Positions 23,393 through 36,611 of a stretch of 64,000 nt of DNA are shown one piece after another. Under the pieces are notes generated by a model that ran no database searches, had not been told where the DNA came from, and saw nothing but the letters and a program-made list of their open reading frames with translations. Within the stretch, counting starts at the first letter, position 1. Each line of letters begins with the position of its first letter. The DNA lies in assembly GCA_024449915.1 (NCBI GenBank), contig JAMZAV010002042.1:40001-104000 (forward strand). The letters run 5' to 3'. Source of the stretch: Sweltsa coloradensis (taxonomy: Eukaryota > Arthropoda > Insecta > Plecoptera > Chloroperlidae). A program made the position numbers and the translations under genes.

Positions 23393-24799
23393 AGAGTTTG
23401 ATGCTGAGTCCAAGGGTTCCAAGCCAACCGAATGTCGCTATATTATATTGGCCATATTCTTGCAAATTAAACGTATTGATATATTGTTGAAGACGTCGCA
23501 TTGTTATGAATTTCTGGAAAACAAACAATATACAATTGTTAAACCTTGCTTTAATTCATGTGTTTTTTTGTCGGTCAAATTTGCTGCTAACAAATGCTGT
23601 ATGAGTTACCTCACCAGCAACCTTGTTTTTATACGAATTAACGAAACTCGTCACCTACTTATAGTCGTGTAGGTATTTCATGTTTATCAAGCTGAAAGTA
23701 TTAAAACCCGCTGTAACTGTGAGCGTATCATTCAAAACACACTTAGGAAGGCAAGTGAGTACCTTTTGTGGTAAGTGGTACATAATAATTATCCTCATAA
23801 CACGACTGTTGTGTTTGTTCAAATAACCATTGGGTAATTTGAATTATTACAAATGTTTACATTGAAAATCTGTAAAAGAACTGTTGGTAATTGGCACTCG
23901 AAGTTTGAATGCGTGTGGCTCGAAACTTCACGCCCGCATTGTCGTATAATCTCCCTATCTGCTGAGAGCAGTTGCTTTTCGAGGAGCATTCCAACATTCG
24001 GATATAAAAAAATCAATAAAAAGAATAATTATTTTAACCCCTCCAAACTTAAACAATTTGAAACATTCCGTTTCGAGTTTCTAAAAACACCATCCAGCAA
24101 TTCGAAGAACAAACAGAGGGCGTAATCCCTTACCGCTCGGGCTGTGTCATTGTGTACTTGTGGTATTTTCTCATCACTCGCTCTACCATGTATTCTTTGT
24201 CACCGGGAATAGCCAAGGGTGGTCAGAAGCATAATCTCGACAACCACAGATTCTGACAGTGATGATATTATATTTTTAAAGAATAATCCTTCACAATATG
24301 TAAAATCACGTCTGCTTTGATGTGCGTTCTCCTTCTGCTAAGCGTAGAAGCGGGGGAGAAGATGCACGCTTAATTACTCCCCTCGACTAACTCAATGGTC
24401 ACGTCATGTTTCTGTCTTTAACTCTGATGGTCATTCAAGTTTATCATTGGCCTGGGCTAGCTAAGTTTAAACTTTAAATTATATTGTTATGTTTTGATTC
24501 AGTATTTTATTTATTTAAATATTAATCTATCCCATTCAGTTATAAAAACTTATTTTCAAAGAATGACAACTACGTGAAATTAATTACACAGCACTGACCT
24601 CTACATACCGACGTTGACTACGCATGCTATACTGTAACCTTGGAGCCGACATGGCCTAATCCACTCGGCCAATTGGGCGACCATGTTCGATGACTTCCGA
24701 TAGCAAGTGCGTGCCCTGCCGTTTGGATGTAAAATGTTATCCATTTAAACGTATTTAATTTAACTTTATTTTAAATGGTGAATTATACTTGCATCTCAA
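23393..24799. other. Non-coding stretch, no gene seen
   Basis: AT-rich. A short tRNA-like hint (GCCGACATGGCCTAATCCAC) near 24646 lacks a proper Box B at the right distance and is not called. Confidence 0.35.
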
Positions 24800-25135
24800 A
24801 CCACTTTGAATGAAAACAAGCAGCGAACATTATTTTAAGTTGAAAAATCACCCGTCACCTCCACCACTTTGAACGAAAACAAGCAGCGAACTTTATTTTA
24901 AGTGGTAGATTCACCCGGCACCTCCACCACTTTGAACGAAAACAAGCAGCGAACTTTATTTTAAGTGGTAAATTCACCCGGCACCTCCACCACTTTGAAC
25001 GAAAACAAGCAGCGAACTTTTTTTTAAGTGGTATCTACACCCGGCACCACCATGACTTAGAACGAAACAAGCAGCGAACTTTATTTATGCATTTTAAGTG
25101 ATAAATTCACCCGGCACCTACACCAATCACAAAAT
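24800..25135. repeat. Tandem array of a 63 bp unit, about five copies
   Basis: Units read CACTTTGAACGAAAACAAGC, AGCGAACTTTATTTTAAGTG, then GTAAATTCACCCGGCACCTC. Copies 2-4 are nearly identical; the first and last are diverged. The unit contains CGGCACCTCCACC, the reverse complement of a motif scattered elsewhere. Confidence 0.9.
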
Positions 25136-27247
25136 GCACTGATAATGACTTAATTTTTGTTGATTTTTTCCCGTGCTTGTTGTAAATTATTGATCAGTTT
25201 ATTTTCCATTGAAAGGTTTTTTATTTTGCGATTGTGATGATTTGAAAACGTGTTGCTTGCATTTCTATTCAAGTCATGGGTGTATTGTGTGTGACGGGAA
25301 GAATTCAAGTTTTGTTGTTTCTCCAATTTTTTAGCCCTCATGGCGTAGTTTGTTATCCGTAGCAGTCAATATAGTATTTCCTTTTGGATCCTCGATTTTG
25401 CTGGGGAGCCAATGAGTACTGGATACATATTCGCACTTATTATTGTAATGTTGGGGTTTACACCACGAGACACTTTAACGGATGACAAGATTCGGGATCC
25501 TGGCGGTAAATCCCCCCCCCCCTCGCCACCTTCCTACGGATGTTGGGCGAAGTGTTGGATGTTAAACTCGTAGTTGATGAAGGGCCTTAGCCCATAGATT
25601 CCGGCAGATGCGTAGGAGATTCGACCCCCTCCGTTCCACGATCTCTCCCTCTTTGTGTCTCACAGAAGCTAGTGCATCGGCGAAGCATTTCCGCGGGGTT
25701 TATTTTTAATTAGGACGGTTGTGAATCTGTGAGATAACGCTGGGAACTCCAACAGTGTTTGCATGCCGAGCGAAGAGTCAGATACCACACTACACCACTC
25801 CCCCGAAAAATACCAACAAAGAAGGAACAGTTGAATTGAAGGCGCGATGTCTATCGCATGCCTTTCGGTATGCCCGAGTGCCAAGGAAAGTAAAGGGTTG
25901 CGTTGCCACTTTTTGCAATTAATACTGAAGTGTTGTTATTGAAGGGAGAGTTTAAAATGTTATTTGCAATTAAAGCCATCGGTGATGGCCAAAAAGAACT
26001 TCCAACTCAATAAAGCTTTATTAATTAAACCACCAAACACTAAAACTAACTGAAGGCAAGCTCCGAAGCAATTATTCTTTGGCTGGATAAAACACTCCAT
26101 CTAGCATAAAAACAGAGATTTGGCAAAAACTAACCTCTATATTAAAATAACATACCTTGCCAAAACAAGCACTACGTGACGAAGGTCTTCCTGGCGTCTT
26201 CTTTGCGGTTGAGTTAAATAGATTCGAACGGTTGATGTTATCTACTGAGCATCATCAATAGTAACTTCTCTGTCACTTGTAAACTGTTGGCATGGTCATG
26301 AGTGTAATGCCAAGTGCAATGTTCTGCGGTGAACTCACCGCCCCTATTAGTTCGGTGGCAGCGGAGCACTCTCCCTGGGTTGGCTTCCAAGTCCGTGTCC
26401 CGACGAGAAAAAGCGGCGAACTAAGAAAGGGTGGGCGCTCCGTATTGTAGGAAGCTGACCCGACCCGATTTAGGGCAATTGAATCTCGGCCATGCCCCTC
26501 ATCACACGGTGATCATAGGGGAGTAACAAAGGCATATGGTTACATCTTATTGACCGTTAGAATAGCCAATAAAACCCTGATACAACTGGAACTTTTCTAA
26601 TGAAAACTTACTATTAAATATATAATGGTCGGCATTTTGTTGGCGTGCATAAGAACGGAATGACGTGGTAGTTTGGCATGGAAGTCATGAAATTGAGGTT
26701 TTCATTAACAATCAATGGGCTCACTTAAGATGGCAGTTTATTTAGTGTTCCTTGTTGATGTATTATTGACGTATTTTGTAATTTTTATAAGCAATTGCCT
26801 TTAATTTTTTATGGCACATTTATCTGAACACGTGAGATTGGCGTAATGAAAGTGGTCTTGAACCAACCACACTCCAGGAAGTGACACTCATCCCTGGACA
26901 CACATTTTACCCTCAGCTCAGCTTGCATTTACATTGAAAACCTCGTCGTAATTTTTTGTTAAAGAGAATGAATTTCAAAATGCCATTTAATAACTTTGAA
27001 TTTTCATTTCCTAAGTTAATTGAAAAACGATGGTCTGGCTTGATTGTTTTTTGCGTAATAAGCTGCAAACAATAGAAAAAACTAAATTACCGTAACAAAC
27101 AAAATAAACACAAAGTCTCTCGCTTTAATTACTAAATGTCGATATCAGCAGCCACTTTTATCTTGTGGTCGCAACGTGCGACGAAATTAGAGTCTAACCC
27201 GAATAACGCACGCGCACGCTCACGCATCATACACAGCTCACACCGAC
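25136..27247. other. Non-coding stretch, no gene seen
   Basis: No ORF with recognisable similarity. Less AT-rich at 25.4-25.9 and 26.2-26.5 kb. A C run lies near 25514. Confidence 0.35.
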
Positions 27248-27330
27248 AGATGTAGCTCAAGAGTGACGCAATAGACTCGGATGCGGGAGGTCGCTGGCTC
27301 GATTATCCTGACAGAAGGTATATGTTCCTA
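27248..27330 (+). mobile_element. tRNA-like sequence, probable SINE head
   Basis: GATGTAGCTCAAGAGTGACG (Box A type) is followed at normal distance by TGGCTCGATTATCC (degenerate Box B). The tail continues TATGTTCCTAAGTTTTCC without an obvious terminator. Confidence 0.45.
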
Positions 27331-28022
27331 AGTTTTCCTCAGTCGTTTGAGCAGATATCTTAAACAGCACTCCTTCACAATAACATTGCCAAAAAATCTA
27401 TCGCTAGACACCCCCTGTCTCTGGGCAGGTTTCCCACGAAAAAGTTTAAACACTGTTAAAAGATACTTCCTCACACACATCAATAGATACACCCCGCACT
27501 ACACAAACATATATGCTCTACACACATCACATTAATTTTATATCACACACATTTCACACATTTCTGCATTTTCACGTAGAAATAAATTCAGTTACGACCT
27601 ACCGGTAAACTTTCTACAAATTTTATTCGAATTTCCAAACAAGATTCACAATGAACATAATTCATAACTTTTTTATTTGCGCATAATGTATTTCCACGTG
27701 CTAGTGAATGTATACGTGTGGTCTCTTTTTATGACCTTGCGTGATATTTTCAGTACATTTTACTAACTAATTTATATTTATTTAATAATTTTTAGAAGAT
27801 AAAATACAATTTTGATATTCTTGAATAATTTGATCAATGCAGTAATGGATACTTTGGACATTATGAGTCTTGTACACCTAACGGCGCTCAATAGCAGGCG
27901 TTGAACCAACTTCAACGTCAAAATATGGGGTGATGGGGTTGTCTTCTAATTAGTTGAATCACTTGACTGCAATTCGCCAGTGTGACTGATATCGACCAAC
28001 TTGCACAGGATACCACTGTCGA

Positions 28023-28105
28023 GGTGGCAGTGACTGCATGGTGAAGCTGAAGGTGGCAGTGACTGCATGGTGAAGCTGAAGATGGCAGTGACTGCATGGT
28101 GTAGC
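28023..28105. repeat. Three tandem copies of a 29 bp unit
   Basis: GGTGGCAGTGACTGCATGG followed by TGAAGCTGAA is repeated at 28023, 28052 and 28082, with minor changes in the last copy. Confidence 0.9.
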
Positions 28106-28127
28106 CATTGATATTTAACTACTGTTT

Positions 28128-28504
28128 GGCTAGATTAACAGTCGGTGGTCCACTTCCGTTACAATTGGAAGCCATCTTGAAATGACAGTTTACATGTTCA
28201 TCAAATGGGAGCGATTTGAAGACCGAATATTTTTAAAGATGGCCGCCAGTTTGACAGCTGAGCATACTAGATTTTAACATCAAATGATTACTAAATTCCC
28301 TTATGCAATAACTTCTTATTGTTTCTGTTTATTCAATATCATGCTGCACAAGCTAAAATCATATCACACAATCCAGTAAAATACTTTATTGCTTTGAAAA
28401 AGCATAAATTAAAACGCCAAATCGCCATCTTGAACTTGATTTTCGACGCTTCAATTTGTTACGCTCGCGCCTGTGCGGAAGTATTGGATACTGCTAATCT
28501 AGCC
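28128..28504. mobile_element. TIR element (MITE), copy 1
   Basis: It begins GGCTAGATTAACAGTC and ends TACTGCTAATCTAGCC, a 16 bp terminal inverted repeat with a few mismatches. Length 377 bp. Internal sequence matches copies at 6946-7341 and 28557-29879. No ORF of its own. Copies 1 and 2 are in tandem about 50 bp apart and share a little flanking sequence (TATAGG-GTTAA, GTGTAGC), so part of this arrangement may be a local duplication rather than two insertions. Confidence 0.8.
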
Positions 28505-28556
28505 TACTATAGGGGTTTAATATCAATGAGTGTAGCCATAGATATCCCATATAATT

Positions 28557-29879
28557 GGCTAGATTAGCAGTCAGCGGCCCACTTCCGGGACAATTGAAAG
28601 CCATCTTGAATGGGTGAGTTTGCATGTTAATTAGATGGGAGCGATTAATCGAAAAAATATTTTTAAAGATGGCCGCCAGTTTGACAGGTGAGCATATTAG
28701 ACTTTGACACCAAAAGATTACTAAATTCTCTTATGCAATAACTATGCATTGTTTCTGTTTGTTCAATACCATGCTGCACAAGCTAAAACCATATCAAACA
28801 ATCCAGTAAAATACTTTGTTGCATTAAAAAAGCATAAATTAAAACGCCAAACCGCCATTTTGAATGGGTGAGATTGACGCTTCAATTTGGTACGCTCGCG
28901 CCTGTGCGGAAGGGAAGCCTCACGTGACGTCACAGCTCGCCGGCAAGTGGCCGCGAACCGAACTGATGGACAAGCATTCTCATTTCGAAAGTTGACGCCT
29001 GGTGAACGGCTCAACAAAGATCACGCTCTAACTTTTGTCCTATTCATTATTTGGAAAAAACAAGAGAGAAATATTATTTAGCAAACATATCATTTCTTCT
29101 AATGGCGATGTTCTCGAATTTTGTAACAGAACCGTTAGTTTGTTATAACAATTTACGCATTATAAATGACAAAATTATCAACAACTTTAAGTCTTCTCAA
29201 CTTCAATTGATAAAAAACTACTGATCGGATTTCAACAAGAATTCTCTATAAATATGCATCCAACTTATAAGACAAGAAATAAGTTAACTTTCTCGATAGA
29301 AAAAGCACTGAACGAAATTTTACAGCATAGCGTGCAGTTTTTCACGGCTCATCCGCACGTCAAAAGCGCGTATTTTAGATGAAAACACATACCATGCATA
29401 TTACCCTATGCTATAAATTTTCGTTCTGTGCACTTTCTATCTAGAAAGTTTCTTTATTTCTTGTCTAAACAGCCCGATGAATTTTTTGAAAGAGAAGAGG
29501 TCTTGTCAAAATCCGATCACTAGGTTTTTGTCAATTGAAGTTTTTTTTATTTAATTTCATACATAAAAAACAAGTTAATGTCTGAAATGTTATTTCAATA
29601 TGTACATCGATATAACACGTAAACGTCTGTCTAAAAATTCAAAATAATCGCTATTAGAAGGAATGATATATTTGCTAAATATTATTCCTCTTAAGTTTTT
29701 TCACAATAATGAATAGGGTAAAAGTTAGAACGTGATAAGTTGTGCGACGTTCAGCACGCGTCCACTTGCGAAACGATGGCTGCTTGTCCATCAGTTGGGC
29801 TCAAAGCGGAGAATACCCCTCATTCCCCTCGATTTGTGACGTAGTTGCTAGTAGCCTATTGGAGACTGCTAATCTAGCC
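28557..29879. mobile_element. TIR element (MITE), copy 2, split by a foldback insertion
   Basis: The left part (28557-28912) begins GGCTAGATTAGCAGTC and runs collinear with copy 1 up to GCCTGTGCGGAAG. The right part (29857-29879) resumes at TATTGGAGACTGCTAATC and ends TAGCC. In copy 1 these two pieces are contiguous, which defines the 944 bp in between as a later insertion. Confidence 0.8.
28913..29856. mobile_element. 944 bp foldback element with ~450 bp arms
   Basis: The arms are diverged inverted repeats. AACTGATGGACAAGCA in the left arm pairs with TGCTTGTCCATCAGTTGG in the right arm, TTTTGTCCTATTCATTATT with its partner near 29710, and AGACAAGAAATAA with TTATTTCTTGTCT near 29455. The centre is near 29380. 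Ends read GGAAGCC...GACGTCAC and GTGACGTA...GTAGCC. No ORF. It interrupts MITE copy 2. Confidence 0.75.
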
Positions 29880-30717
29880 TTCTATAGGTGTTAAGAATAT
29901 CTATGGGTGTAGCATGACCACAGATGGCGGTGGATGTGGAAGTGAGACTGCCATCAAGGTAGCAGTGGCCAGCGATGGCTCACATCCAACTTCCAATGTC
30001 ACAAAACGGACCTCATAAACAAACGACAAAACAATATTGGGCGGAAGCGTGGTTCAGAGAATTGGGAAGGGAGACGTTAGTTTGAGCTATGGCCGTGCCT
30101 GGAGCAGCATCTTCCCGAAGGAAGAGAAGGGGAGGTAGGTGGACGGCAGTGGTTCCAGTAATCGTTTGTCAATGTTTGGGAGCTTTGGCTTGCAATGAAC
30201 GTCCGTGCCTGCGAGCTACCCTCATACTCATAGAGAGAATAGCGAGGGATTCGTAAATGGCTCAAGTATTGTAGCTGAAACTTGGCTCTACGATGTTGGT
30301 TGGACTTAAGTGATTATATTTAATGCCATGTTGTTCAGGAGAGCTTGGAAGATCGCAAATAATCCGATGCATTGGTATCGTAATCAGCCAAATAGATTAC
30401 CATGTTATTAACAGTTGAATATTACACATATTAAATTCCTTGAATAAAGACCATGTGATGAAAAAACGAACTGGTTGAACACTTAATCTACCGCATCTCT
30501 TACAATAATCTATTGCCATAAATTTGCTCTTGATGACTGCATGCGATCTAACATTATTGGAGTCCAAAGACAGACAGATTATAATTCGAACACTAAGTCG
30601 AGAGACTGATAGACGGTCTTCGGCCAATCATTGGCAGAATATATCAAATCGGAGATATTTTGAAAGTGAAAGAAAAATTATTATAACAATTTTTGTAATT
30701 ATTTTTATTATTTTTAC
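29880..30717. other. Non-coding stretch, no gene seen
   Basis: No recognisable coding sequence. An open frame starting at 30524 runs through this end and the following (ATT)n tract into the LINE; that upstream part is fortuitous. Confidence 0.45.

Positions 30718-30771
<54 letters not shown>
30718..30771. repeat. (ATT)n block 1
   Basis: Uninterrupted ATT repeats on the plus strand, directly upstream of truncated LINE copy A. Confidence 0.95.
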
Positions 30772-30773
<2 letters not shown>

Positions 30774-30789
30774 TATATATATTATTATA

Positions 30790-31891
30790 TATACTCTTAG
30801 ATGCATTACAAAAAATAGGCGTACGAGGTACGATTTTAACGTGGTTTGAAAACTATTTGTTGAATAGGAAGCTAAAAGTAAAAGTAGGGGATGTGTATAG
30901 TGAAGCTAAATCATGTCGCAGTGGCGTACCACAAGGGTCAATTTTGGGTCCTCAACTATATTTAGTATATGTCAACGTTATGGTCAGATATATTGTCAAG
31001 TGTTTATCTTTTTTTTATGCGGACGACGCTGCATTATTAGCAATACATAAGAACGTCAAACTAGCAGTAGAATATTTGCAGGCAGATTTTCTTAATCTCT
31101 TGAAATGGAACCATGACATGAGACTCATTATCAACGCGGAAAAAACTAGAATTGTGCATATCTGCCCACCTTTAAACGCTGATCGGAATGCCAGTATAGA
31201 GGTTATTGCTCACGATTTTAATTGTTTGCACAGAAACGCTGGCAAAGATTTGTTTATATGTTCATGCCAGACAAAAATTATTTCATGTTACAGCCATCCC
31301 TATTTATGTCTTGAAATAGATCGAAGATATTGCTGGGATATTCAAATAGGGAAACTATGCAATAGACTAAGATCTTGTGCTTATCAGCTTTACGCCGTAA
31401 AAGATATCTTATCATTTAAATACCGTAAAATGGTATATATTGCTCTAGCTGAGTCAGTTTTATCGTACGGTATATCGGCTTGGGGTAATGCGTCTTACTC
31501 GCAACTTAAAAATTTAATATCATTACAAAATAAAATTATAAAAATGATGAATGAAAGAGAAATCGTTGATGGGAGATGTGTCTCGGATTTGTATTTACTA
31601 TTTGATGTTTTGCCAGTTAGGGAAATCTTTGTTTATAAGCTGTTATTAAAGCATTACTTTGACAAAAAATATAAAATTCTTATTGACCACAAGCCTTCAA
31701 CTCGAGCCAAAAGTGCAGGAATTTACCAGTTACCACCCTTTAACAATAAATATGGGAAGAGATCGTTAAGCTACTCTGTACCTTTATATTTTAATAAGAT
31801 TCTTCCAGAAATTAAAGAATTAGATTCATTTAGAGATATAAAAATTAAATTAAAGACATATTTGCTTCAAAACAATATTATAGTTGAGTGA
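30790..31891 (+). pseudogene. LINE reverse transcriptase C-terminal part (copy A)
   Basis: The frame opens at LLDALQKIGVRG, just after the point where copy B has the first catalytic aspartate, so the palm is incomplete. It then carries SGVPQGSILGPQLYLVYVN, the catalytic FYADDAALLAIHK, LNLLKWNHDMRL, the cysteine pair SCQTK, and a long thumb/C-terminal region ending KTYLLQNNIIVE. There is no stop inside the LINE part. Relative to copy C, the consensus PYLGLEID has become PYLCLEID here. Clade not settled. The C-terminal region resembles neither the LINE at 20-23 kb nor the one at 40 kb. Confidence 0.88.
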
Positions 31892-32111
31892 GGAAATTGT
31901 GGTTATGTGATTTTTATATTTTATGTTTTTCAGGTATTTATCAATTTTCTTCTATTCTGTTCATTCATAAATTTATTCATAATGTCAAACTTTATATAAT
32001 TATCACATTTTATTGTTTAGACTCACAGTCGGTAATTTCAATTAATCAAATTTCAATTATATTAGGTTAAGTGTTCAGAAGTGAATAAATCCTTATCTTT
32101 AATAAACATAG

Positions 32112-32145
32112 TTCCACAGATAAGCTGCATGCGCAGTTTGTGGAA
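32112..32145 (+). other. Nested 3' UTR hairpin of LINE copy A
   Basis: TTCCACA pairs with TGTGGAA, and inside it AGCTGC pairs with GCAGTT (one G-T). It lies about 45 nt upstream of the A run. The same structure with different stem bases occurs in four other LINE tails in this window. Confidence 0.8.
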
Positions 32146-32192
32146 GGTCGAATGTATGAAATATGTAAGGTTATGGAAGAAATGTATCTACA

Positions 32193-32310
<118 letters not shown>

Positions 32311-32312
32311 GT

Positions 32313-33854
32313 ATGAATAGTGATAAACAGCCTGGCATTGATGGAATTAGAATGAAAGATTTACAAATAATTGCGGATCAAATAAGTCCGGTAATAGCGT
32401 TGTTTATAAACTTGTCTATAAAAGAAGGAATAATCCCAGATGAGCTGAAAATTTCAATTATAAGACCAATATATAAAAAGGGCGATCATTTCGACTATAA
32501 AAATTACAGGCCTATTGCAATACTTCCAAGCATTGAAAAAATATTAGAAAGATACGTAGCTGACTGTTTAATAATCTATATGACAAAATTTAATATAATT
32601 AACAAAAAACAATATGGATTTCAAAAAGGAAAAAGCACAGAAGACCTGTTAAGATCGTTCTCTGACATAATAAACTCCAAACTTGATAGTAATTGTCATA
32701 TAGTATATATGTTCATAGATTTCAAAAAAGCCTTTGATACCCTTGATCACACTATACTCTTAGATGCATTACAAAAAATAGGCGTACGAGGTACGATTTT
32801 AACGTGGTTTGAAAAGTATTTGTTGAATAGGAAGCTAAAAGTAAAAGTAGGGGATGTGTATAGTGAAGCTAAATCATGTCGCAGTGGCGTACCACAAGGG
32901 TCAATTTTGGGTCCTCAACTATATTTAGTATATGTCAACGTTATGGTCAGATATATTGTCAAGTGTTTATCTTTTTTTTATGCGGACGACGCTGCATTAT
33001 TAGCAATACATAAGAACGTCAAACTAGCAGTAGAATATTTGCAGGCAGATTTTCTTAATCTCTTGAAATGGAACCATGACATGAGACTCATTATCAACGC
33101 GGAAAAAACTAGAATTGTGCATATCTGCCCACCTTTAAACGCCGATCGGAATGCCAGTATAGAGGTTATTGCTCACGATTTTAATTGTTTGCACAGAAAC
33201 GCTGGCAAAGATTTGTTTATATGTTCATGCCAGACAAAAATTATTTCATGTTACAGCCATCCCTAATTAGGTCTTGAAATAGATCGAAGATATTGCTGGG
33301 ATATTCAAATAGGGAAACTATGCAATAGACTAAGATCTTATGCTTATCAGCTTTACGCCGTAAAAGATATCTTATCATTTAAATACCGTAAAATGGTATA
33401 TATTGCTCTAGCTGAGTCAGTTTTATCGTACGGTATATCGGCTTGGGGTAATGCGTCTTACTCGCAACTTAAAAATTTAATATCATTACAAAATAAAATT
33501 ATAAAAATGATGAATGAAAGAGAAATCGTTGATGGGAGATGTGTCTCGGATTTGTATTTACTATTTGATGTTTTGCCAGTTAGGGAAATCTTTGTTTATA
33601 AGCTGTTATTAAAGCATTACTTTGACAAAAAATATAAAATTCTTATCGACCACAAGCCTTCAACTCGAGCCAAAAGTGCAGGAATTTACCAGTTACCACC
33701 CTTTAACAATAAATATGGGAAGAGATCGTTAAGCTACTCTGTACCTTTATATTTTAATAAGATTCTTCCAGAAATTAAAGAATTAGATTCATTTAGAGAT
33801 ATAAAAATTAAATTAAAGACATATTTGCTTCAAAACAATATTATAGTTGAGTGA
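32313..33854 (+). pseudogene. LINE reverse transcriptase (copy B), one nonsense codon
   Basis: About 513 codons in one frame with a single TAA at 33264-33266. Motifs in order: QPGIDGIRMKDL (motif 0/1), SIIRPIYKKGDHFDYKNYRP (motif 1-2), QYGFQKGKSTEDLL (motif 2a/3), the catalytic FIDFKKAFDTLDH, SGVPQGSILGPQL, the catalytic FFYADDAAL, and the C-terminal region to NNIIVE. The stop replaces the Tyr of the PYLGLE block, downstream of the catalytic residues. Endonuclease and ORF1 are lost by 5' truncation. The enzyme would copy LINE RNA at a nicked target. Confidence 0.9.
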
Positions 33855-34082
33855 GGAAATTGTGGTTATGTGATTTTTATATTTTATGTTTTTCAGGTAT
33901 TTACTAATTTATCAATTTTCCTCTATTCTGTTCATTCATAAATTTATTCATAATGTCAAACTTTATATAATTATCACATCTTATTGTTTAGACTCACAGT
34001 CGGTAATTTCAATAAATCAAATTTCAATTATATTAGGTTAAGTGTTCAGAAGTGAATAAATCCTTATCTTTAATAAACATAG

Positions 34083-34116
34083 TTCCACAGATTAGCTGCA
34101 TGCGCAGTTTGTGGAA
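34083..34116 (+). other. Nested 3' UTR hairpin of LINE copy B
   Basis: Same as in copy A except one loop-side base (GATTAGCTG for GATAAGCTG). Confidence 0.8.
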
Positions 34117-34186
34117 GGTCGAATGTATGAAATATGTAAGGTTATGGAAGAAATGTATCAACAATAAAAAAAAAAATATATATATA

Positions 34187-34188
<2 letters not shown>

Positions 34189-34226
<38 letters not shown>
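34189..34226. repeat. (ATT)n block 3
   Basis: About 12 ATT units joining LINE copy B and the Penelope-like fragment. Confidence 0.95.
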
Positions 34227-35006
<780 letters not shown>

Positions 35007-35169
35007 TGCTCTTACCTAAATCTGTTTTCGTAATCATCTTTTAGCTATATTTATGTCAGGTTTCTGAAATGCCTATGAAACTTAAAAACCTTGGCGTTGT
35101 GTTGTGTTTCATTTTATTTTAAGTAACGGTCATTCTACTTCGATTTGTTTATTTAATGATTGTGATTTG

Positions 35170-35328
35170 TTAATGTTTTTTCATAATGATTCCTTCCTCT
35201 ACGGTTGTTTTTGTTTTAGTTTATTTGATGTTGTTATTCCACAGATGAGCCCGCATAATGGGCTTTGTGGGTTTCATTGAGATAAAACAATGTAATATGT
35301 GTTTTGTGAAATAAAATGAATTGAATTG
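35170..35328 (+). mobile_element. Short LINE 3' end, family D, copy 1
   Basis: About 160 bp closely matching 37405-37562. Shared blocks are TAATGATTCCTTC, GGTTGTTTTTGTTT and GAGCCCGCAT, ending AATTGAATTGATT, here running directly into (ATT)n. It contains the nested hairpin CCACAG...AGCCC...GGGCT...TGTGG (35237-35270). Coding part lost. Confidence 0.75.
35237..35270 (+). other. Nested 3' UTR hairpin, LINE family D copy 1
   Basis: CCACA pairs with TGTGG; inside it AGCCC pairs with GGGCT around a 7-nt loop. Same layout as in LINE copies A-C. Confidence 0.75.

Positions 35329-35397
<69 letters not shown>
35329..35397. repeat. (ATT)n block 5
   Basis: About 23 ATT units between family D copy 1 and LINE copy C. 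Confidence 0.95.
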
Positions 35398-35399
<2 letters not shown>

Positions 35400-36611
35400 A
35401 GAGGAAAAAGTACAGTAGACCTTTTGGCATCCTTTTCTGACCTAGTTAATACTAAGCTAGACGAAAATTTTAACATTTTATGTATGTTTATCGATTATAA
35501 AAAAGCATTTGACACCCTTGATTTTAATAAGCTGCTAGATGCGTTGGAAAGTATTGGGGTTAGAGGTACATTGTTAAATTGGTTTAAAAATTATTTATCG
35601 AACAGAAAGTTAATTGTAAGAATAGGCGAAGTGTATAGTGAAGCAAAGTCATGTAGCAGTGGCGTACCACAAGGCTCTATTTTAGGACCTCAACTGTACT
35701 TAATATATGTAAATATTATGGTTAAGTATATTATTAAGTGCATTGCTTTTTGCTACGCTGATGACTTTGCTTTAGTGTCTATCCATAAAAACGTAAAAAT
35801 TGCAGAAAGATACTTGCAAAATGATTTTCTAAATTTACTCAGGTGGAACCATGACGTAAGGCTAATCGTAAATATTGAAAAAACAAAGATTGTGCACATT
35901 TCTATGCCGCTAAACGCGGGTCGAAATACTAATATCAATGTTATTGCCCACAATTTTGAATGCTTACATCTAAACGCGGGTAAAATTGATCTGGATTGTT
36001 CGTGTGGTACATCAATTGCAACTGTTTACAGCCATCCGTATTTGGGGTTGGAGATCGATAGTAACTTTAGTTGGAATATACAAGCTGAGAAAATATGTAA
36101 ACGCTTAAGGTCATGCGCTTACCAATTATATGCAGTTAAAAGTATTTTACCATTTAAATATGTAAAGATGGTTTATATAGCCCTTGCAGAGTCGGTTATT
36201 TCTTACGGTCTGTTAATTTGGGGAAATGCTTCGTTATCACAGCTAAATAGCATAATCTCTATTCAAAATAAAATAATGAAGATGATCACTTTTGAAAATA
36301 ATTTAAGCACTTTAGAATGTTATAGACTACAAAACGTTTTACCTTTACAAAAATTATTCACATATAAATTAGTTTTGAAACATTTTTTCGTTAATACTCA
36401 CAAAAATTGTATAAACCACACTACTTCTACTCGCTCCAAATCTTCGGAAGTATACCAGTTGCCACGGGTTGCAAATAAGTATGGTAAAAGAACACTTAGC
36501 TACACTATACCTTTCTTTTTTAATAGTATTCCAAAGAACATCAGAGATTCAGAGACTATTTATGAAATCAAAAGAGAGCTAAAGGCATTTTTATTACGAA
36601 ATATGCAATGA
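35400..36611 (+). pseudogene. LINE reverse transcriptase (copy C), open frame
   Basis: It opens right at the microsatellite junction with RGKSTVDLLASFSDLVN, aligned to KGKSTEDLLRSFSDIIN of copy B. It continues through the catalytic FIDYKKAFDTLDF, SGVPQGSILGPQLYLIYVN and CYADDFALVSIHK, then PYLGLEIDSNFSW and a C-terminus LKAFLLRNMQ. No stop or frameshift in ~404 codons, so this copy looks young or lightly mutated, but it lacks RT motifs 0-2 and the endonuclease. The upstream 5' portion is gone, so the apparent methionine start is not real. Confidence 0.9.

Larger units (their letters stand above)
32311..34187 (+). mobile_element. 5'-truncated LINE, copy B
   Basis: The longest of the A/B pair. 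It starts inside the RT at SDKQPGIDGIRMKDL and runs through the whole RT, the 3' UTR, the nested hairpin (34083-34116) and a short A run that passes through (TA)n into (ATT)n block 3. It is nearly identical to copy A over the shared ~1.4 kb, so the two are recent. Confidence 0.9.

Noticed and set aside
24640..24720. tRNA-like sequence
   Set aside because: The apparent Box A has no Box B at the right spacing.
30524..30789. N-terminal half of a 455-codon open frame leading into LINE copy A
   Set aside because: It reads through unique DNA and an (ATT)n tract (poly-Ile). The LINE similarity begins only after 30790, so the joined frame is accidental.
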